The notes under the pieces are model-generated. The model was not told where the DNA came from. It was given only the letters and a program-made list of their open reading frames with translations, and made no database searches. A stretch of 62,400 nucleotides of DNA from an uncultured Elusimicrobiales bacterium (GTDB lineage Bacteria; Elusimicrobiota; Elusimicrobia; Elusimicrobiales; Elusimicrobiaceae), in the NCBI GenBank assembly GCA_944324645.1, contig CALUXB010000006.1, forward strand, positions 1 to 62,400, in the 5' to 3' direction. Positions 50,773 to 59,315 of the stretch are shown one piece after another; the first letter of the stretch is position 1, and each line of letters begins with the position of its first letter. Both the position numbers and the translations under genes were made by a program.

Positions 50773-52305
50773 TTATCTGGTACCCATCGCTTTTTTAAGT
50801 TCCGCCAACGCCACGGCATAGTCGTAACGGGCGGTCAGTAAATTCAATTCTGAATCCGTATAGGCCACTTCGGCGTCTTTTAAGGCAATCATATCGCCGA
50901 TGCCTTCATTGTAGCGGCCGCGGGCCAAATCCAGGTTTTCTTTGGCTTTTTCCACCGTAGACTGTGCCACCGGGATACTTTCCGCCGCTTCATTAAGCGC
51001 AATAAACGCGTTTTGCACTTCCAGGAAAACGTCGTTGGATAAGCTGCGGTCGCTGTTTTGCGCGGAAGACAAATTAATGCGCGCCTGCTTGACGCCGTTA
51101 TAGACGTTTAAAGCGCTGAAAATGGGGATTTCCACCCCCGCAAACAAACGGGTTTGGTCATTGTCCAAGCGGAACTCGTCGCCGCTTTTGCTAAAAGAGG
51201 CCCCCAGCGTAAAGGTGGGCCAGTAGCCGGCTTTGGCCTGATTAAGTTTTATTTCGCTGATTTCCAAAGCTGTTTTGGAGGAGCGCACGTCCGGGCGGTT
51301 GGCGTAGGCCTGGGTTAAAGCTTCATCAAAGCTCAGCGTAAAAGGCTCTGCCTCTATAGTATCGTCTAAAATCAACGGCTTTTCGCGCGTAACGCCCATG
51401 ACATTAGCCAGGGCGGCCGTCTGGGTTTTAACCAGGTTTTTGGCGCGGATTAAGCTTAAAACTTCATTGTTCAGGTTCACTTCCGCCGTAGTAACATCTA
51501 CTTTCGGGCGCAAGCCTTCGTCAAAAAACGCTTTGGTGCGGTCATACTGTTCCTGATACAAATCACGCGACTGGGTGCGTATCGCCACCGCCCGTTGGGC
51601 CGAAAGCAGGGCATAGTATGCGCTTTTTACATCAGCGATGATTGCATTTTCCGTATCGCACAAATCCATTTGGGCGCGCTCCAGCTCCAGCCGCTGGGTT
51701 TTAATGTTGCGCACCATATCGGTAATGCCGGAAAGAGTGATAGAGGCGTCAATAGAAGAGGACCCCTGCCCGTGGTCGGTGCGGGAAGCGGGGGGGATTT
51801 TTTGGTTAACATATTCCTGCTGGGCCGAAGCCGAAACGGTAGGCAGAAACTCCGCCTTGGCGCTGCTTAATGTCACCGCGGCCGATTCCACCGCCAAGCG
51901 CGCGCTGACCACGCGCGGGCTGTTGGCCAGGGCAATGCGCACGCAATCATTTACCGTCAGTTTTTCATCTAAAGAAGGAAGGGGTTTGTTGGCTTCTTCT
52001 AGTTCCGTAAGCGCAGCGGCCGCTTCCGCCTGGGCTTGCGCGGCTAAAGAAACGGGTTCGGGAGAATGCACGGACACATTTTCCGCGCTGACCCCCGCCG
52101 CCTGGGCTGGAGGCACCACTGTCTCCGAAGAAGCTGCCTGCACCGCCTCTTCCGACAGAGGGGCCGCCTCAGCCTGCGGCTGCGCCGTCTGCGTTTGTTG
52201 GGTATTGTCCGAAGCGGCAGTCTGCGGCGGCTGCGGCAGTTGAGCACATAGCATACCCGCCGTCAGGAAAAAAACAAAAAGTAGTAAAATGCTCTCTTTT
52301 TTCAT
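50773..52305 (-). CDS. TolC-like outer-membrane efflux protein
   Basis: About 510 residues with a signal peptide (LLLFVFFLTAGMLCAQ). A 90-residue Ala/Gln/Glu/Pro-rich linker precedes the OEP fold, which has two repeats of long coiled-coil helices, starting LTVNDCVRIALANSPRVVSARLAVESA and FTLSFDEALTQAYANRPDVRSSKTALEIS. It forms the trimeric exit duct of the MacAB-type exporter and is the first gene of its operon. TATAAT (52313-52318, minus strand) ends 7 nt before the ATG at 52305, so that start and a leaderless mRNA are favoured over the ATG at 52311. Confidence 0.92.
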   Translation of the reverse strand: MKKESILLLFVFFLTAGMLCAQLPQPPQTAASDNTQQTQTAQPQAEAAPLSEEAVQAASSETVVPPAQAAGVSAENVSVHSPEPVSLAAQAQAEAAAALTELEEANKPLPSLDEKLTVNDCVRIALANSPRVVSARLAVESAAVTLSSAKAEFLPTVSASAQQEYVNQKIPPASRTDHGQGSSSIDASITLSGITDMVRNIKTQRLELERAQMDLCDTENAIIADVKSAYYALLSAQRAVAIRTQSRDLYQEQYDRTKAFFDEGLRPKVDVTTAEVNLNNEVLSLIRAKNLVKTQTAALANVMGVTREKPLILDDTIEAEPFTLSFDEALTQAYANRPDVRSSKTALEISEIKLNQAKAGYWPTFTLGASFSKSGDEFRLDNDQTRLFAGVEIPIFSALNVYNGVKQARINLSSAQNSDRSLSNDVFLEVQNAFIALNEAAESIPVAQSTVEKAKENLDLARGRYNEGIGDMIALKDAEVAYTDSELNLLTARYDYAVALAELKKAMGTR

Positions 52306-52312
52306 TTTCATT

Positions 52313-52318
52313 ATTATA
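52313..52318 (-). promoter_or_regulatory. -10 box of the exporter operon, leaderless layout
   Basis: TATAAT on the minus strand, 7 nt before the ATG at 52305. The other candidate ATG (52311) would lie upstream of the predicted transcription start. Confidence 0.6.
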
Positions 52319-52438
52319 TAAATTAAACCGGCTCTTCCGAGTAAATTTTAGAGTAGTTCCTTTATACACAACACATCTAAAAGCACTTTTATTGCATTTT
52401 CTTAGAGAGGGCGCTAGTTCCGTGTCCGGCATTTTTAC

Positions 52439-52444
52439 TATAAT
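52439..52444 (+). promoter_or_regulatory. -10 box of the DUF486 gene, leaderless layout
   Basis: TATAAT with 6 nt to the ATG at 52451; no ribosome-binding site between. Confidence 0.6.
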
Positions 52445-52450
52445 AAGAAT

Positions 52451-52783
52451 ATGTGGAAACCTATTGCTTTATTAACACTCTCCAACTTATTTATGACTGT
52501 AGCCTGGTACGGACACTTAAAACACAAAAGCGTCGCGCTGTGGGCTGTTATTTTAATCAGCTGGGGAATTGCCTTTTTTGAATACTGCCTGCAAGTGCCG
52601 GCTAACCGTATGGGCAGCGGATATTTTACCGTTACCCAGCTAAAAGTAATGCAGGAAGTAATTACGCTGGCGGTGTTCACGTTGTTTTCTTTGCTTTATT
52701 TTCACGAACACTTCCGCTGGAACCACTTGGCTGCGTTTGTTTTATTGGTGGGAGCTGTATTTTTAACTTTTAAAAACTGGTAG
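52451..52783 (+). CDS. DUF486 (DMT-superfamily) small membrane protein
   Basis: 110 residues with four membrane helices. The stretches MTVAWYGHLK, ISWGIAFFEYCLQVPANRMG, FTVTQLKVMQEVITLAVFTLFSLLYF and a final VLLVGAVFLTFKNW match the DUF486 family of EmrE-like proteins. The function is unknown. It is followed after 8 nt by the deaminase gene, so the two are probably co-transcribed. Confidence 0.92.
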   Translation: MWKPIALLTLSNLFMTVAWYGHLKHKSVALWAVILISWGIAFFEYCLQVPANRMGSGYFTVTQLKVMQEVITLAVFTLFSLLYFHEHFRWNHLAAFVLLVGAVFLTFKNW

Positions 52784-52791
52784 AGATTCTG

Positions 52792-53298
52792 ATGAAAAAC
52801 AGGCACAAACTTTTTACCCAAATGGCAGAACTGGTGGCGGCCCAGTCCACTTGTTGCCGTATGCAGGTAGGCGCGGTATTGGTAAAAGACAGCCGCGTTG
52901 TCAGCATTGGTTTTAACGGCTCTCCCTCCGGGCAAGAGCATTGTGAAGACCATTTTGCAGAGCTGTACCAAACCGCCTTTAAAAACCAATTTGCCACGTA
53001 TGAAGATTTCCGTGCCAGCCGCACTTTTTACGACGCCCATGGCAAATGGTCCATTGAAAATGAACTGCACGCGGAACAAAACGCCATTTTATTTGCGGCC
53101 AAAAATGGTATTGCCACCGCGGGAAGCACGTTATATGTTACCTACTCTCCCTGCGTGCATTGTGCTAAGGTAATTGCCAGTGCCGGCATTGTGCGCGTGT
53201 TTTATAAACATTTATATGACCGCAGCCAGGACGGCCTTATCTTTTTAGATAAAAACGGCATTGAGTGCCGCCAGCTGACCGAAGAAGAATTAGCCTAA
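52792..53298 (+). CDS. dCMP deaminase (ComEB-type cytidine/deoxycytidylate deaminase)
   Basis: 168 residues. The zinc site is H93-A-E95 (ELHAEQNAI) and C121-x2-C124 (YSPCVHCAKVI). The N-terminal QVGAVLVKDSRVVSIGFNGSPSG is the dCMP-deaminase form of the fold. It converts dCMP to dUMP for thymidylate synthesis. It is probably transcribed with the DUF486 gene and ends at a strong terminator. Confidence 0.93.
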   Translation: MKNRHKLFTQMAELVAAQSTCCRMQVGAVLVKDSRVVSIGFNGSPSGQEHCEDHFAELYQTAFKNQFATYEDFRASRTFYDAHGKWSIENELHAEQNAILFAAKNGIATAGSTLYVTYSPCVHCAKVIASAGIVRVFYKHLYDRSQDGLIFLDKNGIECRQLTEEELA

Positions 53299-53312
53299 TT
53301 CCAGCCCCAAAT

Positions 53313-53344
53313 AAAAAACCCCGCTTGCAAGCGGGGTTTTTTTA
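53313..53344. terminator. Shared terminator of the deaminase and PfkB genes
   Basis: AAAAAACCCCGCTTGC is a near-perfect palindrome with its complement and has T-runs on both sides, serving convergent genes. Confidence 0.9.
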
Positions 53345-53355
53345 TATACAGGCGT

Positions 53356-54261
53356 CTAAATAATATGCGCTTTTTGCAAGCTATCCAACACTTCATCGCT
53401 AAATGTAGCCAACATATCCGGCTCGCTACATACGCAGCAGGCGGCCCTGTTGGCCTCTTCGTTTATTTTGGCAGGATCAGCTCCGTTCAAAAGCCCCAAG
53501 CATAACACCGCACAAAACGCTTCGCCGCAACCCAAGGGATTAATAAACTGGTCTGCATAAAAACCACCGCACTCATATGTATGTATCCGGTCAAAAAGCA
53601 AACTGCCGTTTTCTCCCCGCGTATAAGCCACAAAGCGCAAATCTGCATACCGGCTAAGCAAGGCACGGGCCATTTCTTCGGCGCAAGAGAAAGACTGCCC
53701 CAAAAAATCCGCCACGGCTTGCATCTCATACTGGTTGATTTTTACCACCGTAGCCCGGCGAAAAGACTGCTCCAACACTTCCGCATTATAATATGGAACA
53801 CGCAAATGCAAATTCAGCAAGCGCAGCGAATGCGCTGGCTGTTTGTCTAGAAAGGCGTAAATAGTTTGGCGGGATTGCTCACTGCGTTGGCCCAATGTAC
53901 TGTAAATAACGGCATTTGTTTGGGAAGCCAATGCCAAAAGTTCCGGCGTCTGTGCAATATGGTCCCAGGCCACGTCTTCCAAAAAATGATAAGAAGATTT
54001 TCCATTGGCATCATAATGAACGCGCGCCTCACCAGTGGCATATTTCTCAGACAAAGGCACATATCGTTCAGACAAATGTCTTTCTTTTAACTCCCGCTGC
54101 ACCCGCCAGCCGTGCTGGTCGTCTCCTACCGCCGACACCAACCACGCTTGGGCACCCATTTCTGCACAATACCAAGCAGTACCAACCGGAGTGCCGCCTA
54201 AACGTACCCCATTAGGCAATAAATCTAAAAATATTTCTCCAACAGAAGCTATTTGCAACAT
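53356..54261 (-). CDS. PfkB-family sugar kinase with altered catalytic motif
   Basis: 301 residues. The N-terminal SVGEIFLDLLPNGVRLGGTPVGTAWYCAEMGA and VGDDQHG match ribokinase/fructokinase (PfkB) family motif 1. The second motif, normally D-T-x-G-A-G-D-x-F, reads NPLGCGEAFCAVL. The Ala of the anion hole is Cys and the catalytic Asp (about residue 247) is Glu. It may still phosphorylate a sugar at low rate or bind one for another purpose. The gene stands alone, convergent with the deaminase unit. Confidence 0.85.
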   Translation of the reverse strand: MLQIASVGEIFLDLLPNGVRLGGTPVGTAWYCAEMGAQAWLVSAVGDDQHGWRVQRELKERHLSERYVPLSEKYATGEARVHYDANGKSSYHFLEDVAWDHIAQTPELLALASQTNAVIYSTLGQRSEQSRQTIYAFLDKQPAHSLRLLNLHLRVPYYNAEVLEQSFRRATVVKINQYEMQAVADFLGQSFSCAEEMARALLSRYADLRFVAYTRGENGSLLFDRIHTYECGGFYADQFINPLGCGEAFCAVLCLGLLNGADPAKINEEANRAACCVCSEPDMLATFSDEVLDSLQKAHII

Positions 54262-54350
54262 AATATTTCCCCTTGTTTTTAGGATACAAAATTTTTTAAA
54301 AAACTAACAACGGCTCTTGGAGAAAGCTTTAACTATCACTATTTTTTTAA

Positions 54351-54356
54351 TATAAT
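54351..54356 (+). promoter_or_regulatory. -10 box overlapping an upstream ATG
   Basis: TATAAT contains the first two bases of an ATG at 54355 and ends 7 nt before the ATG at 54364. This supports 54364 as the start and a leaderless mRNA. Confidence 0.55.
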
Positions 54357-54363
54357 GAAATAT

Positions 54364-55005
54364 ATGGAAAACACAAATCAAGAATCTCTGTCTTCTTATG
54401 TTTCTAAACTCATCGATGTTTGCAAAGTCCATAAAACCGGCCTGATTATTGCGGTGCTGCTTATTGCCGTAATTGGCGGGGGGTGGGGTTTGTACTCATC
54501 TCATAAAGAAAAAGTGCTGCAGAATTCGTGGGCGCAATTTCATAATGCCCAAGTGGTATTATTAACGCAGGGCCAGGCCCAAGGGTTTGCCGCTATTGAC
54601 CAATTAAATGCCGCCTACCCCAACACCGATGCCGCCTACTACGGGCGCTTAATGCAGGCTGATTTGCTGTTCACGGAAGAAAACTATGCCCAATCCGTAG
54701 ATATATATAAAGAACTGCTCAGCGCCAAAAATCCGCACGTGCGTATGATTGCAGCCGTATCTTTAGGAGCTGCGCAGCAGGCCGTCAAAGAATATGCGGC
54801 TTCTATTGAAACGCTGCAAGACTTCATTAAAAACAATCCTTCCAGCTTTGCATTGCCTCAGGCTTATTTCACGTTGGCTCTAAGCCAAGAGCTCTCCGGC
54901 GATAAAACCGCCGCACTGGAAACCTATAAAAAAGTCTTAGAAGATTACACCAAAACCTATTTTGGCGTATTTGCTAAAGACAAAATCAATCAATTAAGCA
55001 AATAA
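54364..55005 (+). CDS. Membrane-anchored TPR protein, YfgM-like
   Basis: 213 residues. An N-terminal cytoplasmic stub is followed by a membrane helix (about 28-47, LIIAVLLIAVIGGGWGLY), then TPR-like helical hairpins in the periplasm (for example YYGRLMQADLLFTEENYAQSVDIYKELL, AVSLGAAQQAVKEYAASIETLQDFI, LSQELSGDKTAALETYKKVLEDY). The layout resembles the YfgM/tetratricopeptide ancillary SecYEG or BamD-like proteins. The gene ends at a terminator 6 nt after the stop. Confidence 0.8.
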   Translation: MENTNQESLSSYVSKLIDVCKVHKTGLIIAVLLIAVIGGGWGLYSSHKEKVLQNSWAQFHNAQVVLLTQGQAQGFAAIDQLNAAYPNTDAAYYGRLMQADLLFTEENYAQSVDIYKELLSAKNPHVRMIAAVSLGAAQQAVKEYAASIETLQDFIKNNPSSFALPQAYFTLALSQELSGDKTAALETYKKVLEDYTKTYFGVFAKDKINQLSK

Positions 55006-55010
55006 CTTCC

Positions 55011-55046
55011 ATCCCTTTTCCGGCTAACCGGAAAAGGGATTTTCTT
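55011..55046 (+). terminator. TPR gene terminator
   Basis: ATCCCTTTTCCGG pairs with CCGGAAAAGGGAT around CTAA, followed by TTTCTTTT. Confidence 0.92.
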
Positions 55047-55078
55047 TTGTAAAGAAGTGATTATAATAAGGACTCATT

Positions 55079-56311
55079 ATGCAAAAAATACTCAAGACGT
55101 TAGCCGTACTCGTACTGCCGGTGTTGTTCTGCGCCAATGCGCAGGGCGCCGGATATGCGCTGTATGAATATAGCGCCAGAACCACCGCTATGGGCGGTGC
55201 CACAATGGCCAACGGGGCAGAAGCTGCCTCTTTGGCGGTCAACCCTGCGTTGATTACCGAACTGGAAGGCACGCAGCTGCAGGTAGGTTTAACAGTCGTT
55301 ACTGCCGATGCTAAAACAACCGTAGCTGGTTCTGCCCGCACACTGAAAAATGATGTGTGGTATTTGCCCAATTTCTTTATTACCCAAAAATGGAGCGACC
55401 AAGTATCCGTTGGGTTGGGCGGTTTTTCCCGTTATGGTTTAGGCGGAGAGTATAAAGACTGGCAAACTTGGGCCGGCAGCCAGTTGGCTTATAAAGTAAA
55501 TTTAGAGACCTTCTCTTTCACGCCTACCATTGCGGTCAAAGCCAATGAAGAATTTTCTATTGCTATGGGCTTGGAAGCTATGATTATCGGGTTCTCACAG
55601 AACTCTACGTTAATGCCCGGCGCTGCGGCACAAGCTACCGCTTATGAAATCAGCGGTTCGGGTGTCAGCTGGGGGGGCAATTTTTCTATTAGCTATAAAC
55701 CCCAGTGGGCAGAAAAATGGGCTTTTGGCGCAATGTACCGCTCTAAAATCAAACAGAACTTAAACGGCCGCCTGCACGCAGGTATGGAAGTTCCCGCCTT
55801 GAATATTTATGACGGAGATGCCAAAGGCTCTATCTCTTTGCCGGACAGCATTTCGGCCGGTTTGTCTTTCCGCCCGACAGATAAATGGGTCCTGGAAGCC
55901 GGCATCGTGGGCACGTTCTGGAGCTCGTACGACCAAATCTTGATTGAATATAAAGATATTGAAAACTCTCCGACCATTCACAATCAGAAAAACTATAAAG
56001 ATGTTTATCGTTTGAACTTTGGTACGGAATACCAAATCAATAACAATTGGTCTGTACGTGCGGGTTATGTGTTTGATAAATCCCCGATTAATGAACACGC
56101 GATGGATACCTTAGTACCAGTAGATGACCGCCATATTGCCAGCGTGGGTGTGGGATACAAACAAGAACGCTGGAGCTTAGACTTGGCTTATGCCCACGTC
56201 TTTGCCAGCACCTTGGATGGAACCTCCAACCAGCAGTTTGGCAGCGTTCCCGTCCGCTACTCCGAAGGCAAAAGCGATATGTACGCTCTTACCTTTGGTT
56301 ATAAATTCTAA
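55079..56311 (+). CDS. FadL/OmpP1-family outer-membrane protein
   Basis: 410 residues with a signal peptide (VLVLPVLFCANAQG). The mature start AGYALYEYSARTTAMGGATMANGAEAASLAVNPAL is the FadL hatch signature (the N-P-A motif). The remainder is a 14-strand-type barrel pattern (GGFSRYGLGGEYKDW, GVGYKQERWSLDLAYAHVF) ending in ALTFGYKF with terminal Phe. It would let hydrophobic compounds cross the outer membrane. A TATAAT (55062-55067) ends 11 nt before the ATG, so the leader is very short. Confidence 0.93.
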   Translation: MQKILKTLAVLVLPVLFCANAQGAGYALYEYSARTTAMGGATMANGAEAASLAVNPALITELEGTQLQVGLTVVTADAKTTVAGSARTLKNDVWYLPNFFITQKWSDQVSVGLGGFSRYGLGGEYKDWQTWAGSQLAYKVNLETFSFTPTIAVKANEEFSIAMGLEAMIIGFSQNSTLMPGAAAQATAYEISGSGVSWGGNFSISYKPQWAEKWAFGAMYRSKIKQNLNGRLHAGMEVPALNIYDGDAKGSISLPDSISAGLSFRPTDKWVLEAGIVGTFWSSYDQILIEYKDIENSPTIHNQKNYKDVYRLNFGTEYQINNNWSVRAGYVFDKSPINEHAMDTLVPVDDRHIASVGVGYKQERWSLDLAYAHVFASTLDGTSNQQFGSVPVRYSEGKSDMYALTFGYKF

Positions 56312-56326
56312 CCCCAAAAAATTGCT

Positions 56327-56357
56327 AAAACGGCCTGGTTTTGCCAGGCCGTTTTTT
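56327..56357 (+). terminator. FadL-like gene terminator
   Basis: AAAACGGCCTGG pairs with CCAGGCCGTTTT plus extra T. Confidence 0.93.
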
Positions 56358-56371
56358 ATTGTTATACTGAG

Positions 56372-57547
56372 CTAAAAAGAAAAACATTCTGCGTCTTGCA
56401 AAAGCAGCACCTTTTCTGTTGGGCAGAGCTCTTGCAAACGCCGGGGGGCCTGGGTATGTATGGGGATAACATATGCCGGTTTGAGCTGAGCAATAACCTG
56501 CTGCAACACGCGCACGCTGGCGTGTCCGCTGGTATGCAAAGAAGCCCTTTGTTTAGTAAGACCAAGAAAAGCTTCTATCGTACTTCCTTCCTGGGTGCGG
56601 TACCCGTCCCACATAGAATACAGAATAAGGCCAAGCTCTGGGTTAAAGCGGCGTATAATTTCTCTAAATTTTCGGTTATCACGCACCATCATAACAAAGC
56701 CTTTTTGCTCTAAACGGCTCTGCAATTTAACTGAATAAAGCGTTTTTTTGATATGGCTATAAAGCGGGCAATAAGCCCCCCAATGTTGCTCCAGCACTTC
56801 CAGCAATTTATATTGGTATCTGTCACAGAGAAAATATTTCCCTTTCGGTACCGCTTTAGAAAACGCGCAAATGCGTTCCAAATTCGTAGAGGCACACAAA
56901 ACAAAAATATATTTATACTGCTTTATATATTCTTTGAGTTTTTGCTGCAGTTGGCGCTCCGTCATTGGGGCGGCCGCCGGGCGGGAAAGGACGGTTCCTT
57001 CTATAATCAGTACATCTACCCGCCCAACATATTGGGCCAGCATTTTGTTCAAAGCCGTTCCGCGAAAGCCGTGAGCACGAAAATCCCCCGTATGCAAAAC
57101 CCGTTTTCCGTCCGCTTCCAGCAAAAACATATAGCTGTCACACGCAGAATGATCCACCAAAAAAGGGGTTATAGCTATATCCCCGATATGAAAAGTTTTG
57201 CCCGCCGTAAAAAAGTGGGCTTGTGCTATACGCGCTTGCAAAGCCGCTTCTTTTTTAGGAAGTGTTTTTAAGAGTATTTCTTTTGCCAAACGGCCCATAT
57301 AAAGAGGTATATTGGGGCGTATATTTTTAAGCTGGCCAATATGGTCTGCGTGATTATGGGTAAATAGCACACCGTCACAAGAAACGGAATCATCTGTAAC
57401 TCCCGCAATAGCGAGGGGGGAAGGAGTAAAGTTTTTATCCATACCCAACTCTTCGCCCATATCAATCAGAATGCGGGAAGAAGCAGTAGAAATTTCAACA
57501 GCTACGCCGCCAATTTGGTGCGTGCCGCGGTGGATTATAATTTGCAC
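56372..57547 (-). CDS. MBL-fold beta-CASP nuclease-like protein (RNase J-like)
   Basis: 391 residues. The MBL motif THNHADH (His64, His66, Asp68, His69) is followed by PFLVDHSACDSYMFLLE, VLHTGDFRAHGF (metal Asp) and then a beta-CASP-type region: IIEGTVLSRP, FVLCASTNLERICAFSKAV, a late TSGHASVRVLQQVI (motif B/C His) and VIPIHTQAPR. This is the layout of RNase J/CPSF-like RNA or DNA nucleases, but shorter than RNase J (about 550 residues) and without its C-terminal domain. It overlaps the upstream PD-(D/E)XK gene by 13 nt, so the two are translated together. The substrate is unknown. Confidence 0.85.
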   Translation of the reverse strand: MQIIIHRGTHQIGGVAVEISTASSRILIDMGEELGMDKNFTPSPLAIAGVTDDSVSCDGVLFTHNHADHIGQLKNIRPNIPLYMGRLAKEILLKTLPKKEAALQARIAQAHFFTAGKTFHIGDIAITPFLVDHSACDSYMFLLEADGKRVLHTGDFRAHGFRGTALNKMLAQYVGRVDVLIIEGTVLSRPAAAPMTERQLQQKLKEYIKQYKYIFVLCASTNLERICAFSKAVPKGKYFLCDRYQYKLLEVLEQHWGAYCPLYSHIKKTLYSVKLQSRLEQKGFVMMVRDNRKFREIIRRFNPELGLILYSMWDGYRTQEGSTIEAFLGLTKQRASLHTSGHASVRVLQQVIAQLKPAYVIPIHTQAPRRLQELCPTEKVLLLQDAECFSF

Positions 57548-58206
57548 AGTTGATAGGAGTTTTCGCCCGCTTGTTCAAACCGAAAGACGGATATGTTCGC
57601 CCTGTCCAATATGTGAAGCAACAGAGCAGAGGCGTTTTCATATTCTATTTGCTGGGCGGTGGGGGAACCATCTTCCCGGTTTTTTTCAAAAAAAGCGATG
57701 GCCTTTTGATAGGTTACGGCCTGGTCGCCTGCCGTATAAGTTAATATTTCTGCTATCATACGCAGCAGGGTTTCATTGTTATTTTTATAAGGTTTTACTT
57801 CGGTGGCGTACTCTATGCCTTCTTTGCAAATAATCAAATCTATAGCTCCTATTCCTTTGCCGCAATAGTATGCAGGCACCTGGTAATCCGTAATCCGGCA
57901 ATCACCCACTAAATCAAAACGCTGTTCAAAAGCGCACTGTTCACAAGGGGACGGATAGGCACTGTGCCGATAATACAAACAGCGGCATAAGCGCGGCTCG
58001 GTAAAAGTATTGGTGGGGCAGCCCTCACAGCCTTTGTGCTGGCCGCGGGAATAGGTGCCGTAGTAGGGGGTAAGCTCCTCCGTGTCAAAAAGCAATTTTT
58101 TAAGCGTTTGCTCTCCCGCAGACAGCGCAGCAGCCAGCCTTGCGGTTAACTCAGGATATGTGGCTGAATTGCGGCTGCTGGGGATTTGGTCCTTAAACAT
58201 TACCAT
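57535..58206 (-). CDS. Cys-rich PD-(D/E)XK nuclease-like protein
   Basis: 223 residues, not matched to a named family. IGAIDLIICKEGIEYATEVKPY gives Asp123 ... Glu136-Val-Lys138, the PD-(D/E)XK active-site spacing. Ahead of it are C-x2-C (60/63), C-x-C (74/76), C-x2-C (88/91), Cys103 and Cys115, enough for one or two zinc or Fe-S sites. The fold could be a restriction-type or Cas4-like nuclease with a metal knuckle. It is the first gene of a two-gene unit with the beta-CASP protein. The 77 bp separating it from mutY contain a TATAAT-like box on this strand. Confidence 0.6.
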   Translation of the reverse strand: MVMFKDQIPSSRNSATYPELTARLAAALSAGEQTLKKLLFDTEELTPYYGTYSRGQHKGCEGCPTNTFTEPRLCRCLYYRHSAYPSPCEQCAFEQRFDLVGDCRITDYQVPAYYCGKGIGAIDLIICKEGIEYATEVKPYKNNNETLLRMIAEILTYTAGDQAVTYQKAIAFFEKNREDGSPTAQQIEYENASALLLHILDRANISVFRFEQAGENSYQLCKL

Positions 58207-58283
58207 AATATCTCAATTTACAGGCGAAAAGCGCCCGGCACCTTCTCTCAATAACTTAGCAAAATTATAATATATACTATCGC

Positions 58284-59315
58284 TTAAAGCAAACCGGCTT
58301 TTTGAAGCAGTTTCTGCACCAAGCGGGAAAGAGCATATTTTCTAACTTCACTAAAAGGAACGGCAAAAAATCCCTTTGGCACAGCTTGAGCGGGGGGAAG
58401 GGTTACTTCGGATAAATCCGCATAAATAAGGCGGTGCGAAAGCTGGTGTTTAAGCGGGGCAACCTTTAGAACCGCTGGATGTCTGCCAAATATCTTTTGG
58501 TACGGCTGGGAAGAAAGATAATCCTGCTGGGGGGTTTTCGTTTCTATCAACGGCGGCTCATATAAATTTTGCCAAATATCCCCAGCCCCACGTTGATGAA
58601 GCCAAGTTTTGTTTCCCTGTTTTACATAGACATAATGGAAATAGCGTGAAGTTATTTTTGTTTTTTGCGTTTTAACGGGCAGCTGGGTTACGTGCCCGGT
58701 TTTATATGCAATGCACCGGCGGGAGAAAGGACATTTTTTACAATCCGGCTGGCCGGGTATGCACTGCAAAGCACCAAAATCCATAATAGCTTGGTTGTAA
58801 TCAGCCGGGCGACGGGTATCCAACAGCTTCTGGGCTAAATTAGAAAAACACTTTTTTCCCGCCGCCGTATCAGAAGGAATATCTATCCCAAATATTCTGG
58901 CCAAGACCCGATAGACATTGCCGTCCACCACCGCATAGGGCATTTGATAAGCAAAGGAACAAATGGCCGCCGCCGTATATTCGCCTACCCCTTTTAAAGC
59001 AAGCACTTGCCGATAAGAGGAGGGGAAACCCTCTTTCATACTCTGCGCGGCCTTATGCAAGTTGCGCGCCCGGCTGTAATAGCCCAGCCCTTCCCAGTAT
59101 TTCAGCACTTCATCTTGGCTGGCTTCCGCCAAGCTTTGCACATTTGGGAAGCGCTTCACAAAACGCAAAAAGTAATCATACCCCTGCGCTACCCGGGTCT
59201 GCTGCAAAATAATCTCCGAAATCCAAATCAGATAAGGGTCTTTCACATCCCTCCAGGGAAGGGCCCTTTTATGTACGGCATACCAAGAGAGTAAAATAGA
59301 GGAAAAGTCTTTCAT
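58284..59315 (-). CDS. mutY: A/G-specific adenine glycosylase MutY
   Basis: 343 residues. The catalytic Glu34 is in WISEIILQQTRV, the HhH-GPD is LKGVGEYTAAAICSFAY ... VVDGNVYRVLAR with Asp131, and the [4Fe-4S] loop is Cys185-x6-Cys192-x2-Cys195-x5-Cys201. A C-terminal NUDIX-like domain (from about 225, WLHQRGAGDIWQNLYEPP, LKHQLSHRLIYADL) recognises 8-oxoG. It removes adenine mispaired with 8-oxoguanine. Confidence 0.96.
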   Translation of the reverse strand: MKDFSSILLSWYAVHKRALPWRDVKDPYLIWISEIILQQTRVAQGYDYFLRFVKRFPNVQSLAEASQDEVLKYWEGLGYYSRARNLHKAAQSMKEGFPSSYRQVLALKGVGEYTAAAICSFAYQMPYAVVDGNVYRVLARIFGIDIPSDTAAGKKCFSNLAQKLLDTRRPADYNQAIMDFGALQCIPGQPDCKKCPFSRRCIAYKTGHVTQLPVKTQKTKITSRYFHYVYVKQGNKTWLHQRGAGDIWQNLYEPPLIETKTPQQDYLSSQPYQKIFGRHPAVLKVAPLKHQLSHRLIYADLSEVTLPPAQAVPKGFFAVPFSEVRKYALSRLVQKLLQKAGLL

